In this document: positions 20,048-31,650 of the stretch, piece by piece
How the letters are laid out: every line of letters starts with the position of its first letter
Numbering within the stretch: position 1 is the stretch's first letter
Origin: Salinibacillus kushneri
GTDB lineage: Bacteria > Bacillota > Bacilli > Bacillales > Alkalibacillaceae
Length of the DNA: 64,000 nucleotides
Direction of reading: 5' to 3'
Assembly (NCBI RefSeq): GCF_900111405.1
Contig: NZ_FOHJ01000004.1
Location: forward strand, 282,939 to 346,938
The notes under the pieces: generated by a model
Seen by the model: the letters and a program-made list of their open reading frames with translations, nothing else
Told to the model about the DNA's origin: nothing
The model's database searches: none
Program-made: the position numbers and the translations under genes

Positions 20048-20319
20048 TGCTTCACACCTTCAACATAGTCACGTAATTCTTGATATATTTTCGTATCTAC
20101 CTTTACATTAAATGTTTGAGACAGAACATCTTTACTTTCAGCTTGTTCAATGACTTCTTTATCTTTAGATAAATAAGCACCCCGACCATTTTTCTTACCT
20201 GTCTCATCTATAAAAATATCGCCTTCTTTATTCTTTACAACTCGAATAAGCTCTTTCTTAGGCTTCATTTCTTTTGTCAAAACACATTTTCGTAAAGGTA
20301 TTTTTTTATTTTTTGCCAT
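20044..20319 (-). CDS. ylxR: RNase P modulator RnpM (YlxR)
   Basis: 91 aa. Carries the YlxR signature RKCVLTKEMKPKKELIRVV and GRGAYLSKDKEVI. The family has been reported to bind RNase P RNA and modulate RNase P, and is now often called RnpM. ATG at 20319 with GGGGAG; couples to ylxQ through an overlapping stop and start. Confidence 0.93.
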   Translation of the reverse strand: MAKNKKIPLRKCVLTKEMKPKKELIRVVKNKEGDIFIDETGKKNGRGAYLSKDKEVIEQAESKDVLSQTFNVKVDTKIYQELRDYVEGVKH

Positions 20320-20387
20320 AAGAAAATCTCCCCTTATTCAAAAGAATTGTCTTCTAATTCGGAATAAGTTTCTTCCTCATGGTTTTC

Positions 20388-21440
20388 CTATAGTAAACCT
20401 TCTTCTTTTGCAACAGACTCACTCTTAATATCAATCTTCCAGCCTGTTAATTTAGCTGCCAGTCGTGCATTTTGACCTCGTTTACCAATTGCTAATGATA
20501 ACTGATAATCCGGAACGATTACAGTGGTTGCTTTGTCTTCCTCATCAACCAGAACAGATAGAACCTTTGCTGGACTTAACGCATTCGAAATATACACAAC
20601 AGGATCCTCTGACCACTCTACGATATCAATTTTTTCTCCTTTTAGCTCATCAACCACAGCTTGAACTCTTTGGCCGCGCTGACCTACACAAGAGCCAACT
20701 GGATCAATTTCAGGATCCTCCGCATGTACAGAAATCTTGGAACGATCCCCTGCTTCTCTTGAAACAGATTTAATTTCTACGATTCCATCATAGATTTCAG
20801 GAACCTCCATCTCAAACAAACGTTTTAAAAGCCCAGGATGGGTACGGGATACAAATATTTGAGGTCCTTTATTGGTACTCTCAACTTTTGTTAGGAAAAC
20901 CTTAATGCGATCATGGACATCATACGTTTCATTTGGCATAACTTCATTATGTGGTAAGCGACCTTCCGCTTTTCCTAAATCGATATAAATAAAACGATGG
21001 TCTTTACGTTGAATGATTCCTGTCATAACATCTTCTACACGATCAATAAAATCATTATAAATGACTCCACGTTCTGCTTCTCTAACGCGCTGGGTGACGA
21101 CTTGTTTAGCTGCCTGAGCAGCGATTCGTCCGAAATCCTTTGGCGTTACCTCAAGCTCAACAACATCGCCTTCTTCATAACTTGGATCAATTTGTTGTGC
21201 TTCTTGCATGCTAATTTCGGTTTGTGTATCTTCAACTGAATCGACAACTGTTTTTCGTGCCAGTACATGCATGGAGCCTGTTTCCTCATTCAAGTCTACT
21301 CTAACATTCGTTTTAGACTTGAAATTCTTTTTATATGCTGATATTAAGGCAGCCTCCAGGGCATCGACTAATACTTCTTTATCGATGCCTTTTTCTTTCT
21401 CTAAATATTGGATTGCCTCAAAGAGATCGGTGTTCACCAT
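20388..21440 (-). CDS. nusA: Transcription termination/antitermination factor NusA
   Basis: 350 aa. Binds RNA polymerase and nascent RNA and controls pausing, termination and antitermination. N-terminal polymerase-binding domain (1-125), S1 domain (about 135-200) and two KH domains (GSCVGQRGQRVQAVVDELKG and LAIGKRGQNARLAAKLTG). It lacks the acidic repeats of proteobacterial NusA, as is normal in Firmicutes. Between rimP and ylxR. Confidence 0.97.
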   Translation of the reverse strand: MVNTDLFEAIQYLEKEKGIDKEVLVDALEAALISAYKKNFKSKTNVRVDLNEETGSMHVLARKTVVDSVEDTQTEISMQEAQQIDPSYEEGDVVELEVTPKDFGRIAAQAAKQVVTQRVREAERGVIYNDFIDRVEDVMTGIIQRKDHRFIYIDLGKAEGRLPHNEVMPNETYDVHDRIKVFLTKVESTNKGPQIFVSRTHPGLLKRLFEMEVPEIYDGIVEIKSVSREAGDRSKISVHAEDPEIDPVGSCVGQRGQRVQAVVDELKGEKIDIVEWSEDPVVYISNALSPAKVLSVLVDEEDKATTVIVPDYQLSLAIGKRGQNARLAAKLTGWKIDIKSESVAKEEGLL

Positions 21441-21452
21441 TATGTCCTCCTT

Positions 21453-21926
21453 TTAATTAAATGTAACAGCTAAATGTGCTTTGGCTATTTGGTCGAAAGG
21501 AATCTCTACATTTTTCGTTCTTGTTTTCACTTGTACTTCCAAATTTACGATGTCATTTTCAAAAGAACGGAGCTTTCCTTCAAATTCTTTTTCACCATCA
21601 ATAGCCTTATATACTTTCACGTAGATATTTTCACCTACATGATCGACAAAGTCCTTCTTCTTCTTTAGAGGTCTTTCTACTCCTGGTGATGATACTTCTA
21701 AGTAATATGGATCTTTAATAGGCTCCACTTCATCTAACTTTTCACTTAAAGCCTCACTTACTTTGCCGCATTCTTCTATATCCACACCGCCTTCTTTATC
21801 GACATAAACACGCAAGAACCAGTTTTTACCTTCCTTCACGAATTCAGTGTCTACAAGTTCCAAATTCATGTCGTCTAAAATGGGTTGAACGAGCTCTTCT
21901 GTTGTGTCTGTTACCTTTTTTCCCAT
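21453..21926 (-). CDS. rimP: Ribosome maturation factor RimP
   Basis: 157 aa from the ATG at 21926 ([19 protein letters not shown]), which has AAAGGAG at good spacing. A GTG three codons earlier overlaps that site. Needed for 30S maturation. Conserved [20 protein letters not shown] and [16 protein letters not shown] motifs. First gene of the nusA-infB operon (ylxS in B. subtilis). Confidence 0.95.
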   Translation of the reverse strand: MGKKVTDTTEELVQPILDDMNLELVDTEFVKEGKNWFLRVYVDKEGGVDIEECGKVSEALSEKLDEVEPIKDPYYLEVSSPGVERPLKKKKDFVDHVGENIYVKVYKAIDGEKEFEGKLRSFENDIVNLEVQVKTRTKNVEIPFDQIAKAHLAVTFN

Positions 21927-21997
21927 TTTGATCACTCCTTTAGCGTTTATGTAGAATTCCCCCTGGCACTTAGCTCTTAATAGCTCAATGGACGATA

Positions 21998-22026
21998 AAA
22001 TTCCCTGCCATTAAAGCAGGGAATTT
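21998..22026 (-). terminator. Hairpin upstream of rimP (terminator or attenuator)
   Basis: Perfect 11-bp stem AAATTCCCTGC/GCAGGGAATTT with a 7-base loop; on the minus strand it is followed by TTATCG. It lies about 70 bases upstream of rimP, so it could attenuate the nusA operon rather than end polC. Confidence 0.6.
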
Positions 22027-22155
22027 ACTAGAGCCATTTGCACAACATAACAAAAACGGAAGGGCTTAAAACGCTCTTAAACAAAAATGGAGGTTTATAA
22101 GACCTGATTTATACTTTATTTTTCTAAATAAAGTAATTTCCATCCAAGTAATAGG

Positions 22156-22179
22156 AAAGAGTGGGGTTCCCCACTCTTT
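22156..22179 (-). terminator. Terminator downstream of polC
   Basis: Perfect palindrome with 11-bp arms AAAGAGTGGGG/CCCCACTCTTT about 70 bases after the polC stop. The T-run is short on both strands. Confidence 0.65.
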
Positions 22180-22247
22180 ATCCTCACTTCGTATCCTTTG
22201 TTATACCAACAAAAATATACCATAACTTCATAAACTTTGCAAACGTA

Positions 22248-25200
22248 TTAAAATAGGGATAACTGATTGGCATCAGGTAATCCTTCTAAACAACCATGAT
22301 CATCTAAATATTCGAGAACCGTTTTAGAGATACGACTTCTTTCGCGTAAGTCTTCTTTGGATAGGAATTCGCCATCTTCACGGACTTTCTGAATGTTTAA
22401 TGCAGCATTTGTACCGAGTCCATCAATGGCATTAAAAGGTGGTATTAATGTATCTCCATCCACAAGGAAATCCTTTGCATCAGAACGATACAAATCTACT
22501 TTTTGGAATGAAAATCCTCTTTCATTCATCTCTAACGCCACCTCAAGCACGGTTAACAAGCTTTTTTCTTTTGGAGAAGCGTCATTTCCTTTGTTCATGA
22601 TTTCTTCAATCCGCTTTCGAATGGCCTGACTGCCTTTAATCATAGTATCCAGTTCGAAATCACTGGCCCGCACACTGAAATAGGCCGCATAAAAGTAAAT
22701 AGGGTAATGAACTTTAAAATAAGCAATTCGTATCGCCATGAGTACATATGCAGCTGCGTGAGCTTTCGGGAACATGTACTTAATTTTTTTACAGGATTCA
22801 ATATACCAATCAGGTACATCATGCTTTTTCATTTCTTCAATCCATTCATCCTGTAGTCCTTTCCCTTTACGCACAAATTCCATAATCTTAAATGCCAGGG
22901 AAGCTTCTAAGCCTTTATGAAGTAAATAAACCATAATGTCATCCCGACAGCCAATAACCTCAGGTAACGTACAAATTCCTTTGTTAATCAGTTCCTGCGC
23001 ATTTCCAAGCCAAACATCTGTACCATGAGATAATCCGGATATCATAACGAGTTCGGCAAATGTAGATGGTTTTGTATCTTCCAGCATTTGTCGAACAAAT
23101 CTTGTACCAAATTCCGGCACCCCTAATGTTCCAGTTTTACACATGATTTGGTCCGCATCAACCCCAAGCGATTCAGGACCACTGAAAATTTTCATCACTT
23201 CAGAGTCATCAGTAGGTACATCTTGAGGGTCAATTCCGGTTAAATCCTGCAGCATACGTATGACGGTCGGATCATCGTGTCCAAGTATATCCAGCTTAAG
23301 CAAATTATCATGAATAGAATGGAAATCAAAGTGAGTCGTTCTCCACTCTGAGCTCCGATCATCTGCTGGATACTGAATGGGTGTGAAGTCGTAAATATCT
23401 TTATCATCCGGAACCACGATAATGCCACCTGGATGCTGTCCAGTTGTTCGTTTTACACCTGTACATCCCTGAACTAGACGATCAACCTCAGTCTGTTTAT
23501 AAGTAATATCATGATCAGATGCATATCCTTTCACATAGCCATAGGCCGTTTTATCAGCTACCGTACCTATAGTTCCAGCACGATAAACCTTATCCTCACC
23601 AAATAGTACTTTTGTATAGTTATGAGCACGTGGCTGATATTCTCCTGAAAAGTTCAAATCAATATCAGGAACTTTATCTCCTTTAAAACCTAAGAACGTT
23701 TCAAACGGTATGTCCTGTCCATCTTTATTTAATCGTGTACCACATTGTGGACAATCCTTTTCTGCCAAATCAAAACCAGAACCAACTGATCCATCATCAA
23801 AAAACTCAGAATGCTGACAATTAGGACATACATAGTGAGGTGGCAGAGGATTAACTTCTGTGATTTCTGACATCGTTGCTACTAATGATGACCCAACAGA
23901 TCCCCTTGAACCAACTAAATAACCATCATCCAACGACTTTTTAACTAGTTTATGTGAAATGAGATAGATAACCGCAAAGCCATTACCTATGATACTATCA
24001 AGCTCTTTATCCAGACGTTTTTCGACTATCTCTGGCAGTGGATCACCGTAAATACTTTTGGCACGACCATAGCTCATATTTCGCATTTCATCTTCTGCGC
24101 CATCAATATTTGGTGTATATAAATCCTCTTTAACTGGTTTAATGTTCTCAATCCAGTCACTAATTTTTTGTGTGTTTTGAACGACAAGCTCAAAAGCCTT
24201 ATCTTCACCTAAAAAGGCTAAATCCTCCACCATTTCATTTGTTGTTTTGAAATAAACATCAGGTAGTGTCTGACGATTTAACGGATTTCCACTTTGAGAT
24301 GCAATGAGAATCTGACGGTACACTTTTTCATGTTTTTCAATGTAGTGAGTGTTTCCAGTGGCAACAACAGGCTTGTCTAATTTGTCCCCAAGCTCTACTA
24401 GATTCTTTAAAATATCGTGTAAATCATGTTCATCCCGAACAAGCTCTTTTTCGATTAAATGAGCATAATTAGAAGGCGGCTGTATTTCAATATAATCATA
24501 AAAAGCTGCAACGTTTTCTGCTTCTTCTTTAGACTTCTGCATCATCGTCTCGAACAGTTCACCCTTATCACAGCCTGAACCTATTAAAATCCCCTCACGA
24601 TATTTTTGCAGCTTTGAACGGGGAATTCGTGGAACCCGGTAAAAATAATCAATATGTGAATGGGATACTAACTTATATAAGTTCTTTAACCCTTCCTGAT
24701 TTTGTGCTAATAACGTTACATGAAATGGTCTTGAACGCTGATAAGCATTCCCCTCTCCCATGTGGTTATTAAGCTGATTATGATTGGAAATGTCCTTTTT
24801 AAAGCATTCTTGAACCAGCTTCCAGAGTAAGTAACCCGTAGCTTCTGCATCATAGATTGCTCGGTGATGTTGGGTTAATTCAATGTTAAACTGTTTACAT
24901 AACGTATTTAGACGGTGATTTTTTAAATTAGGAAGTAAAAATCTTGCAAGTTCAAGGGTATCAATAACTGGATTTGAAGCCTTTTCTTTCCCAATTTTCT
25001 TAAGCCCAGCATTTAAAAAACCCATATCGAAACTGGCATTATGAGCAACCAAAATGGAATCACCCATCCAGGTATGAAAGTCTTCTAATACTTCATCCAC
25101 TTCAGGTGCGTCCTGAACCATATCATCCGTAATTCCTGTTAATTCAGTAGTGGTTTCACTTAACGGATGATGGGGATTGGCAAAGGCTTCAAATCGATCA

Positions 25201-26540
25201 ACAATTTCACCATTTTTCACTTTTACGGCAGCAAGTTCAATAATGGTATCATAGACGGCCGATAAACCAGTTGTTTCGACGTCATAAACAACATACTCTG
25301 CATCTTCTAAAGAACGGTCCTGTTCATTATAAGCAATGGGAACTCCGTCATCGACTACATTAGCTTCAACACCGTATAGAACTTTAATGTTGTGCTTTTC
25401 TCCTGCAGCATAAGCTTCAGGAAATGACTGGACAACGGCGTGATCAGTTATGGCAACAGCTGGATGCTGCCACTTTGCTGCGGTTTCAATCAACCGGGAA
25501 GCCGATACAGGAGCATCCATTTGACTCATCATGGTATGGGCATGTAGTTCTACGCGTTTTTTATCCTCTGGGGCATTATCTGAACGAACCGTTTTTTGGA
25601 TCTCGTTAATATCGCGTCCCATCATCGTAAGTTCGTTTGTAAAGGTGTCCGTTTGAATACTTCCTCTTGCACGTACCCACATACCTTTTTTGAACTGTTT
25701 AAACTTATCCTGATCACTCTCACCGTTTGAAAACATTTTAATCGTAATAGAATCCGTATAATCTGTTACTTTGGCAATCAACAGATGACGACCCGATCGA
25801 AGCTCACGAATCTCAACATCAAAAACATAACCTTCAATCGCTATTCTTCGTTCCTCTTCAATAATAGCCTTCATTCCAATCGGTTCTTCCTGAATAGGAT
25901 AACCAATCATAAATGGCTCATCGCTTTTTTCTTCACTTTGTTTTCTTGCTCTTTCTTCCTTATCTTTCACAGCTTTTTGTATCAAGGTTTTATCTTCCTG
26001 CTGTCTCATCTCCATAAAACGCTTCCGGTCTTCTTCGGATTCTTTAGCATCGACTTGGATTTGCAACGGCGAACAGCCAATTTTCATACAAAAGTCTTGT
26101 AAAGGGCCTTGTAAACGTTTTTTAATGGCTTGTGATTCAGCCTCATTCCGAGCTGTTATCGTTAATTTGTTACCAGAGACTTCCGGAGTTTGTTCATAAA
26201 GATTATCTTTATAAGCTGGTAATAAATCAGGTATAGATTGAATAAAGACTGTCCAATATTCACCTAGATGCTCTTCCTTAAATTCCTTATTATCACTCTT
26301 TAGTATAAAATCTACAGAAGCGATATGATCAAAAGCTTCATGTATTTTGGTTTCAAATAGCTGGAATACGTCTGGGGGCAACAAATCCTGAATATGAAAC
26401 GTAAAACGCCATTTTTTCTCCTTCTTAAAAACAGTTAATTTCTCTAAGGAGGCTTCTTGAAAATAGGTATTTATGATGTCATTAGGTAATTGAATTTGCT
26501 CCAGTAATATATCCATTTTTTCACGGTTGGTGACCGTCAT
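22248..26540 (-). CDS. polC: DNA polymerase III PolC-type alpha subunit
   Basis: Main replicative polymerase of low-GC Gram-positives. ATG at 26540 ([13 protein letters not shown]) follows GGGGAGG with 7-base spacing; the in-frame TTG two codons upstream is worse. 1430 aa, close to the B. subtilis length (1437). Order: N-terminal domains, OB fold, PHP domain ([17 protein letters not shown]), inserted DnaQ-type exonuclease ([20 protein letters not shown] near residue 418), zinc-finger segment ([10 protein letters not shown] and CPQCGTRL), palm/fingers and a C-terminal clamp-binding peptide QLSLF. The exonuclease makes proofreading intrinsic. Downstream of proS as in B. subtilis. Confidence 0.98.
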   Translation of the reverse strand: MTVTNREKMDILLEQIQLPNDIINTYFQEASLEKLTVFKKEKKWRFTFHIQDLLPPDVFQLFETKIHEAFDHIASVDFILKSDNKEFKEEHLGEYWTVFIQSIPDLLPAYKDNLYEQTPEVSGNKLTITARNEAESQAIKKRLQGPLQDFCMKIGCSPLQIQVDAKESEEDRKRFMEMRQQEDKTLIQKAVKDKEERARKQSEEKSDEPFMIGYPIQEEPIGMKAIIEEERRIAIEGYVFDVEIRELRSGRHLLIAKVTDYTDSITIKMFSNGESDQDKFKQFKKGMWVRARGSIQTDTFTNELTMMGRDINEIQKTVRSDNAPEDKKRVELHAHTMMSQMDAPVSASRLIETAAKWQHPAVAITDHAVVQSFPEAYAAGEKHNIKVLYGVEANVVDDGVPIAYNEQDRSLEDAEYVVYDVETTGLSAVYDTIIELAAVKVKNGEIVDRFEAFANPHHPLSETTTELTGITDDMVQDAPEVDEVLEDFHTWMGDSILVAHNASFDMGFLNAGLKKIGKEKASNPVIDTLELARFLLPNLKNHRLNTLCKQFNIELTQHHRAIYDAEATGYLLWKLVQECFKKDISNHNQLNNHMGEGNAYQRSRPFHVTLLAQNQEGLKNLYKLVSHSHIDYFYRVPRIPRSKLQKYREGILIGSGCDKGELFETMMQKSKEEAENVAAFYDYIEIQPPSNYAHLIEKELVRDEHDLHDILKNLVELGDKLDKPVVATGNTHYIEKHEKVYRQILIASQSGNPLNRQTLPDVYFKTTNEMVEDLAFLGEDKAFELVVQNTQKISDWIENIKPVKEDLYTPNIDGAEDEMRNMSYGRAKSIYGDPLPEIVEKRLDKELDSIIGNGFAVIYLISHKLVKKSLDDGYLVGSRGSVGSSLVATMSEITEVNPLPPHYVCPNCQHSEFFDDGSVGSGFDLAEKDCPQCGTRLNKDGQDIPFETFLGFKGDKVPDIDLNFSGEYQPRAHNYTKVLFGEDKVYRAGTIGTVADKTAYGYVKGYASDHDITYKQTEVDRLVQGCTGVKRTTGQHPGGIIVVPDDKDIYDFTPIQYPADDRSSEWRTTHFDFHSIHDNLLKLDILGHDDPTVIRMLQDLTGIDPQDVPTDDSEVMKIFSGPESLGVDADQIMCKTGTLGVPEFGTRFVRQMLEDTKPSTFAELVMISGLSHGTDVWLGNAQELINKGICTLPEVIGCRDDIMVYLLHKGLEASLAFKIMEFVRKGKGLQDEWIEEMKKHDVPDWYIESCKKIKYMFPKAHAAAYVLMAIRIAYFKVHYPIYFYAAYFSVRASDFELDTMIKGSQAIRKRIEEIMNKGNDASPKEKSLLTVLEVALEMNERGFSFQKVDLYRSDAKDFLVDGDTLIPPFNAIDGLGTNAALNIQKVREDGEFLSKEDLRERSRISKTVLEYLDDHGCLEGLPDANQLSLF

Positions 26541-26614
26541 AATCAAACCTCCCCTTTATAAACTGGAAAGCCCCTGTCGAATTTGGATGACAAGGGCTCA
26601 AAAAATGTTCTATT

Positions 26615-28324
26615 CTATTTTACCTCACTCATGAAAGAACGTACAGTATCAATAATATCAGATTTATAAATATCCTGCTGATCTCCGGATTGACGATATT
26701 TAAGCTCTGCGAAGCCTTCATCCGCACGCTTTCCAACAGTTATTCTAAGTGGAATTCCCACGAGGTCACTGTCTGCAAATTTAACACCTGCGCGTTCTTT
26801 TCGATCATCAAATAAAACTTCAATACCGGCTTTTTTCAATGTTTCATAAATTTCCTCAGCAAGCTCTTTTTGCTCATCCTTTTTCATGTTTAAAGCAAGA
26901 AGATGGACCTGATATGGAGCCACTTGAACAGGCCATGTGATTCCATGATCGTCATGATACTGTTCAACAATAGCAGCTAACGTCCTGGAAACTCCTATAC
27001 CATAGCAACCCATAATGAACGGATTCGCTTTTCCATTTTGATCTAAGTAGGAGGCATCCATTTTCTCAGAATAGAACTTTCCTAATTTAAATACATGACC
27101 TACTTCAATCCCTCTGGCAAACTTTATCATTCCTTTACCATCAGGAGATGGATCCCCTTCTTGAATAAAACGTAAATCTGCATATTCTTTCACCATAAAA
27201 TCCCGTTCAGGGTTTACATTAATATAGTGATAGCCATCTTCATTAGCCCCGCAAGAAACATTTACCACAGATTGAACAGCATAATCAGCTATAATGTCTA
27301 CATTTTCTGGTACACCTATAGGACCTAATGATCCAAACCCTGCGTTCATGGCTTGCTTTGTTTCTTCTTCACTTGCTAAATCAACGATACTAGCGTCATA
27401 TAAATTTTTTAATTTTACATCATTTACTTCATGATCCCCACGCGTAATAACTAAAACTAGCTGCTCGTCCACTTTAAACATAAGAGCCTTCAAGCCCTTA
27501 TCCAGTGAATGTCCTAAATAATGAGCTACGTCTTCCATCGTTTTTTGATTTGGTGTTTCAACCTTTTGTAATTCTTTTGCTTCTTCATTTGAGGGTTCAT
27601 ATTTTGTAATGACAGGTGCCATTTCAATATTCGCAGCATAATCAGATGTATCAGAATAGGCAATCACATCTTCCCCTACATCTGATAAAACCATAAATTC
27701 ATGGGTATCCTTTCCTCCCATAGCACCTGAATCAGCAATAACAGCACGGAAATCCAATCCACAACGAGTAAAAATGTTACGATAAGCATTAAATATTGTT
27801 TCATAGGTTTTATCTAAGCTGTCAAAGCTATCATGGAAGGAATAGGCGTCCTTCATTAGAAATTCACGCCCTCTTAGCAATCCGAACCGGGGTCTTTTTT
27901 CATCTCTAAATTTTGATTGAATTTGATAGACCGTTAAAGGTAACTTTTTGTAACTTTTCACTTCATCTCGAATTATACTGGTAATAACCTCTTCATGAGT
28001 GGCACCTAAAGCAAATTCCCGACTATGACGGTCATCAATTCGCATTAGTTCGAGACCATATGTCTGCCAACGGCCCGATTCCTTCCACAACTCAGATGGC
28101 TGTAAAGCAGGCATAAGAATTTCGGTAGCACCAGCTTCATCCATTTCTTCTCGTACGATTTGTTCTACCTTTCTTAAAACACGATTCCCTAATGGTAAAA
28201 AGCTGTACAGACCTGAAGCAATTTGTCTCATATATCCAGCTCTCACAAGCAATTGATGACTTTTAATCTCAGCATCAGTTGGATTCTCTTTTAAAGTAGG
28301 TAATAGCAAGTTACTTTGTTTCAT
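26615..28324 (-). CDS. proS: Prolyl-tRNA synthetase
   Basis: 569 aa class II synthetase of the bacterial type with a YbaK-like editing insertion (about 225-390). Motifs [20 protein letters not shown] (motif 2) and [14 protein letters not shown] (motif 3) are intact. An anticodon-binding domain ends the protein. ATG at 28324 has GAGGTG seven bases upstream; an ATG two codons earlier abuts the site. Between rasP and polC. Confidence 0.97.
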   Translation of the reverse strand: MKQSNLLLPTLKENPTDAEIKSHQLLVRAGYMRQIASGLYSFLPLGNRVLRKVEQIVREEMDEAGATEILMPALQPSELWKESGRWQTYGLELMRIDDRHSREFALGATHEEVITSIIRDEVKSYKKLPLTVYQIQSKFRDEKRPRFGLLRGREFLMKDAYSFHDSFDSLDKTYETIFNAYRNIFTRCGLDFRAVIADSGAMGGKDTHEFMVLSDVGEDVIAYSDTSDYAANIEMAPVITKYEPSNEEAKELQKVETPNQKTMEDVAHYLGHSLDKGLKALMFKVDEQLVLVITRGDHEVNDVKLKNLYDASIVDLASEEETKQAMNAGFGSLGPIGVPENVDIIADYAVQSVVNVSCGANEDGYHYINVNPERDFMVKEYADLRFIQEGDPSPDGKGMIKFARGIEVGHVFKLGKFYSEKMDASYLDQNGKANPFIMGCYGIGVSRTLAAIVEQYHDDHGITWPVQVAPYQVHLLALNMKKDEQKELAEEIYETLKKAGIEVLFDDRKERAGVKFADSDLVGIPLRITVGKRADEGFAELKYRQSGDQQDIYKSDIIDTVRSFMSEVK

Positions 28325-28396
28325 AATCATGCACCTCGATTTTCTATTCTAAAAAGATTCGAATTTTTGTTCAATCTATGGGTGCCATCGAAATCA

Positions 28397-29656
28397 CTAA
28401 GGAGTGAATAATCGTTGGATATCATTCCATGTTACAACAATCATGAGTAACATAAGGAGTGCGAATCCGAGAAAATGGACAATCCCTTCTTTTTGAGGAT
28501 CAATTGGTTTACCTCGAACGGCTTCATATCCTATAAATATCAGGCGTCCTCCGTCAAGTGCCGGAAGCGGTAATAGATTGATGATTCCTAAGTTTACGCT
28601 TAACATCGCTGTCCAGGTTAAGAATGTATAAAAACCTGTTTGTACAGCCTGGTCTGTCACATCATAAATTCCCACAGGACCGGCAAGGCTGTCAATCGAT
28701 AACTGGCCTGTAACTAATTGACCAACACTTGTTAAAATAAGTGTTGACAGTTCATAAGTTTCTGTAAAACCAAATTTCACAATTTCACCTGGTGAGTGCT
28801 CAAATGCCTGTCGAACCCCAATTTGACCAATTTCTTTTCCTTGCTCTTCAATCGCATCAGGCGTGATAGGAACGCTCATAACTTCCCCATTTCGGTCAAC
28901 CATTAATTCAACTTCTTCATTCGGATGCTCTTGAATTTCCATAACGAAATCCACCCACGTATCTATGGACTGATTATCCACCTGTAAAATACGGTCCCCT
29001 TGTTGCAAACCTGACTCAGCTGCAGGATAATTTTCGCTAATCTCTCCAAGCTGCGCTTCCTCCACTGGAACCCCTTGTGCAAAACCTAAGATGATAAATA
29101 CTATGATGGCAAGTACAAAATTCATCATTGGTCCTGCAAAAATTTGCATGGCTTTCTTCGGTACTGACTTTGATGCAAATTGACGATCATATGGAGCAAT
29201 TTGTGTTTCATTTTCATCCATAATAAAGAATGCTTTAGGATCAACATCAAACGTTAAGCGCTCTTCACTATCCACATCATAACCCGTTATAACTAACTCA
29301 TGATCCAAATCAGCCCCTTCCACCTCTATCACTCGGGCATTTGGATGTTTTGATTTATTGTTTACTATAATTTTTTCGACCTTGTCAGACTCATTAAATT
29401 CCAGGCCAATATGATGTCCGGGTTTTAGTTCAATAATTTCTGGATCTTCACCCGCAACACGTACATAACCCCCTATTGGGAGAAGTCTTATTGTATATAA
29501 AGTTTCCTTTTTGCGATAAGAAAAGATTTTCGGTCCAAATCCAATGGCAAATTCGCGAACTAACATTCCTGCTCTTTTCGCGAAAATCATATGGCCGAAC
29601 TCGTGGATAAATACGAGCAGACCAAACATAAAGATAAATGCAATAACGGTATTCAA
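28397..29656 (-). CDS. rasP: Site-2 intramembrane zinc metalloprotease RasP
   Basis: Cleaves membrane-embedded anti-sigma factors such as RsiW after site-1 cleavage, and clears signal peptides. TTG at 29656 gives 419 aa (MNTVIAFIFM) with AAGGTG upstream. A GTG three codons earlier abuts the site and is less likely. HEFGH metal motif (18-22) in the first membrane segment. A PDZ domain covers about 195-275 and the third metal ligand is in LPALDGGRL near the C-terminus. Four membrane segments expected. Between dxr and proS. Confidence 0.95.
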   Translation of the reverse strand: MNTVIAFIFMFGLLVFIHEFGHMIFAKRAGMLVREFAIGFGPKIFSYRKKETLYTIRLLPIGGYVRVAGEDPEIIELKPGHHIGLEFNESDKVEKIIVNNKSKHPNARVIEVEGADLDHELVITGYDVDSEERLTFDVDPKAFFIMDENETQIAPYDRQFASKSVPKKAMQIFAGPMMNFVLAIIVFIILGFAQGVPVEEAQLGEISENYPAAESGLQQGDRILQVDNQSIDTWVDFVMEIQEHPNEEVELMVDRNGEVMSVPITPDAIEEQGKEIGQIGVRQAFEHSPGEIVKFGFTETYELSTLILTSVGQLVTGQLSIDSLAGPVGIYDVTDQAVQTGFYTFLTWTAMLSVNLGIINLLPLPALDGGRLIFIGYEAVRGKPIDPQKEGIVHFLGFALLMLLMIVVTWNDIQRLFTP

Positions 29657-29671
29657 AGAAAGCACCTTCCT

Positions 29672-30820
29672 TTAGTTTACATAAGATTTTACTCGTCGTC
29701 TTGTTGATTGATCTACTTCTATAATTGTAGATAAATCAGGATCCTTTACTATTGTATGCTCATCCATTGCTTTTTGAATAAAATCTTCAATAGCAAGGAA
29801 AGAAATTTTGTTATTCAAAAACAATTCAACAGCTTGTTCATTTGCAGAATTCAAAACTGCAGGCATTGTCCCTCCATATTTCCCTGCATCATATGCCATT
29901 TTTAAACAAGGAAAGCGTTCCAAACTCATTTCTTCAAAATGAAGTTTACCTATATCAATTAAGTTTAACCCTTTTGTAATTGAAATATCAAGCCTTTTTG
30001 GATACGTTAAAGCATATTGAATTGGACCTTTCATATCTGTTGATCCGAGTTGGGCCATTATACTATGATCTTTAAATTCTACCATGGAATGAATCATGCT
30101 TTCTCTATGTAAAATTACATCGATTTGCTGAAAGGGGATGTTAAATAACCAGTGAGCCTCAATTACTTCCAGACCTTTATTCATCATCGTAGCCGAGTCT
30201 ATCGTAATTTTAGCCCCCATGCTCCAATTTGGATGTTTAAGAGCATCCTTTAAGGTAACGTTCTGAAGTTCATTTCTCGTTTTGTCTCTAAAACTACCAC
30301 CTGAGGCTGTTATAATGAGACGATTGATTTCATCTGTTCGCTCACCTTTAAGACATTGGTGGATAGCTGCATGCTCACTATCAACAGGAAGGAGTTCAAC
30401 ACCATATTTTCTAGCTTCCTTCATGACGAGGTGTCCAGCTGTGGCCAGGGTCTCTTTATTAGCAAAAGCAATTTTTTTTCTTTCTCTAATAGCTTCCAAA
30501 GTTGGCTCAAGTCCTACACTTCCCATAACTGCATTCACAACTATATCTACATCGGGGAGAGTCGCGATTTCAGTCATCCCTTCACTCCCCACACTTATTT
30601 TGGGATTATAGGTTATGGTTTTTTCTAATTCCTGCTTAGTCTCTTTATTTTTGACAACAATATATTCCGGGCGAAACTCATAGATAACAGGAAGTGCTTT
30701 TTCTATGTTTGAACCAAATGCAATAGCACTTAAATGAAATTCATTTTTTAATTGCCGAATAACTTCAATCGTTTGAAAGCCAACGGACCCTGTTGCGCCA
30801 AGCAATGTAATAGTTTGCAC
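29672..30820 (-). CDS. dxr: 1-deoxy-D-xylulose 5-phosphate reductoisomerase
   Basis: 382 aa, the usual length. Second step of the MEP isoprenoid pathway. NADPH motif [14 protein letters not shown] (8-21). The metal/substrate region [10 protein letters not shown] and the TASGGSFRD loop are intact. GTG start with GAGGAG eight bases upstream. It feeds the isoprenyl chains used by the UppS product two genes upstream. Confidence 0.96.
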   Translation of the reverse strand: MQTITLLGATGSVGFQTIEVIRQLKNEFHLSAIAFGSNIEKALPVIYEFRPEYIVVKNKETKQELEKTITYNPKISVGSEGMTEIATLPDVDIVVNAVMGSVGLEPTLEAIRERKKIAFANKETLATAGHLVMKEARKYGVELLPVDSEHAAIHQCLKGERTDEINRLIITASGGSFRDKTRNELQNVTLKDALKHPNWSMGAKITIDSATMMNKGLEVIEAHWLFNIPFQQIDVILHRESMIHSMVEFKDHSIMAQLGSTDMKGPIQYALTYPKRLDISITKGLNLIDIGKLHFEEMSLERFPCLKMAYDAGKYGGTMPAVLNSANEQAVELFLNNKISFLAIEDFIQKAMDEHTIVKDPDLSTIIEVDQSTRRRVKSYVN

Positions 30821-30840
30821 TTAAACCGCTCCTCACCCAT

Positions 30841-31635
30841 TTAAGTAAAAAATCCAATAAAATATAAAACAGGCAGCATAAAAATTAAACTATCAAAGCG
30901 ATCTAATATACCACCATGCCCCGGTAAAATTTTCCCCGAATCTTTTACATCATATCTCCGTTTAATGGCCGATTCCACTAAGTCACCAATTTGTCCTACA
31001 ATCGATGCTATTACAGTAACCAATATGATCTGAAAAATGGAATATGCAGTAAATGGATAGATCAATTGAAAAATAGCAGCCGCAATGCAGGCTAATAAAA
31101 CACCACCCAAGGAGCCTTCAACAGTTTTCTTCGGACTAATATCAGGCCATAATTTTATCTTTCCCATCGAGCGTCCAACGAAATAAGCACCTGTATCTGT
31201 TGCCCAGATCACAACTAGAGCATACAGCAAATATTCCAGTCCTGCTTCTCTTGCCACAATAAAATAATAGAATCCCATTCCTACATAAATAATAGCAGTA
31301 ACCATAAAACCAACGGCTTCAAATGTAAACGTATTTTTTTTCAAAACCATATACCCTAATAATAAAAATAAACCTAAAGTAAACCATTCAATTTTAATAA
31401 AGTTCTCTAGAAAAGGGACTTGTAGCATAGATGAATCGTATAAAATAATCCATAATGATAGCATAGAAATCATTGACGGCCAGGAAAGGAAAGAAATATT
31501 GCGCATTTTTAATAACTCTAAAAGTGATAGTGAGGCTAATAAATAAATGATAAGCTGAAAAAACCACCCACCAAATATGACAATCGGTACAAATATGAGT
31601 AATGCTATAATGGCAGTTAACACTCTTTCTTTCAT
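30841..31635 (-). CDS. cdsA: Phosphatidate cytidylyltransferase
   Basis: 264 aa polytopic membrane enzyme making CDP-diacylglycerol for phospholipid synthesis. Six to eight hydrophobic segments. C-terminal signature KDSGKILPGHGGILDRFDS (with the two metal-binding Asp), and ATDTGAYFVGRSMGK before it. ATG 15 bases after uppS. Confidence 0.96.
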   Translation of the reverse strand: MKERVLTAIIALLIFVPIVIFGGWFFQLIIYLLASLSLLELLKMRNISFLSWPSMISMLSLWIILYDSSMLQVPFLENFIKIEWFTLGLFLLLGYMVLKKNTFTFEAVGFMVTAIIYVGMGFYYFIVAREAGLEYLLYALVVIWATDTGAYFVGRSMGKIKLWPDISPKKTVEGSLGGVLLACIAAAIFQLIYPFTAYSIFQIILVTVIASIVGQIGDLVESAIKRRYDVKDSGKILPGHGGILDRFDSLIFMLPVLYFIGFFT

Positions 31636-31650
31636 GCTTTCTTCAACACC

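Larger units (their letters stand above)
21927..22247. other. Intergenic region polC-rimP with two hairpins
   Basis: This 320-base gap contains two strong hairpins (listed separately) and a weaker AT-rich palindrome, ACTTTATTT/AAATAAAGT (about 22111-22132). A promoter for the rimP-nusA operon is expected here. The best candidate, TATAAA about 17 bases after a poor -35, lies between the hairpins and is not convincing. No ORF with a ribosome binding site was seen. Confidence 0.6.

Noticed and set aside
26568..26600. Hairpin between proS and polC as a strong terminator
   Set aside because: Stem GCCCTTGTC/GACAGGGGC is followed on the minus strand by only a short T-run, so probably read through; not listed as a terminator.
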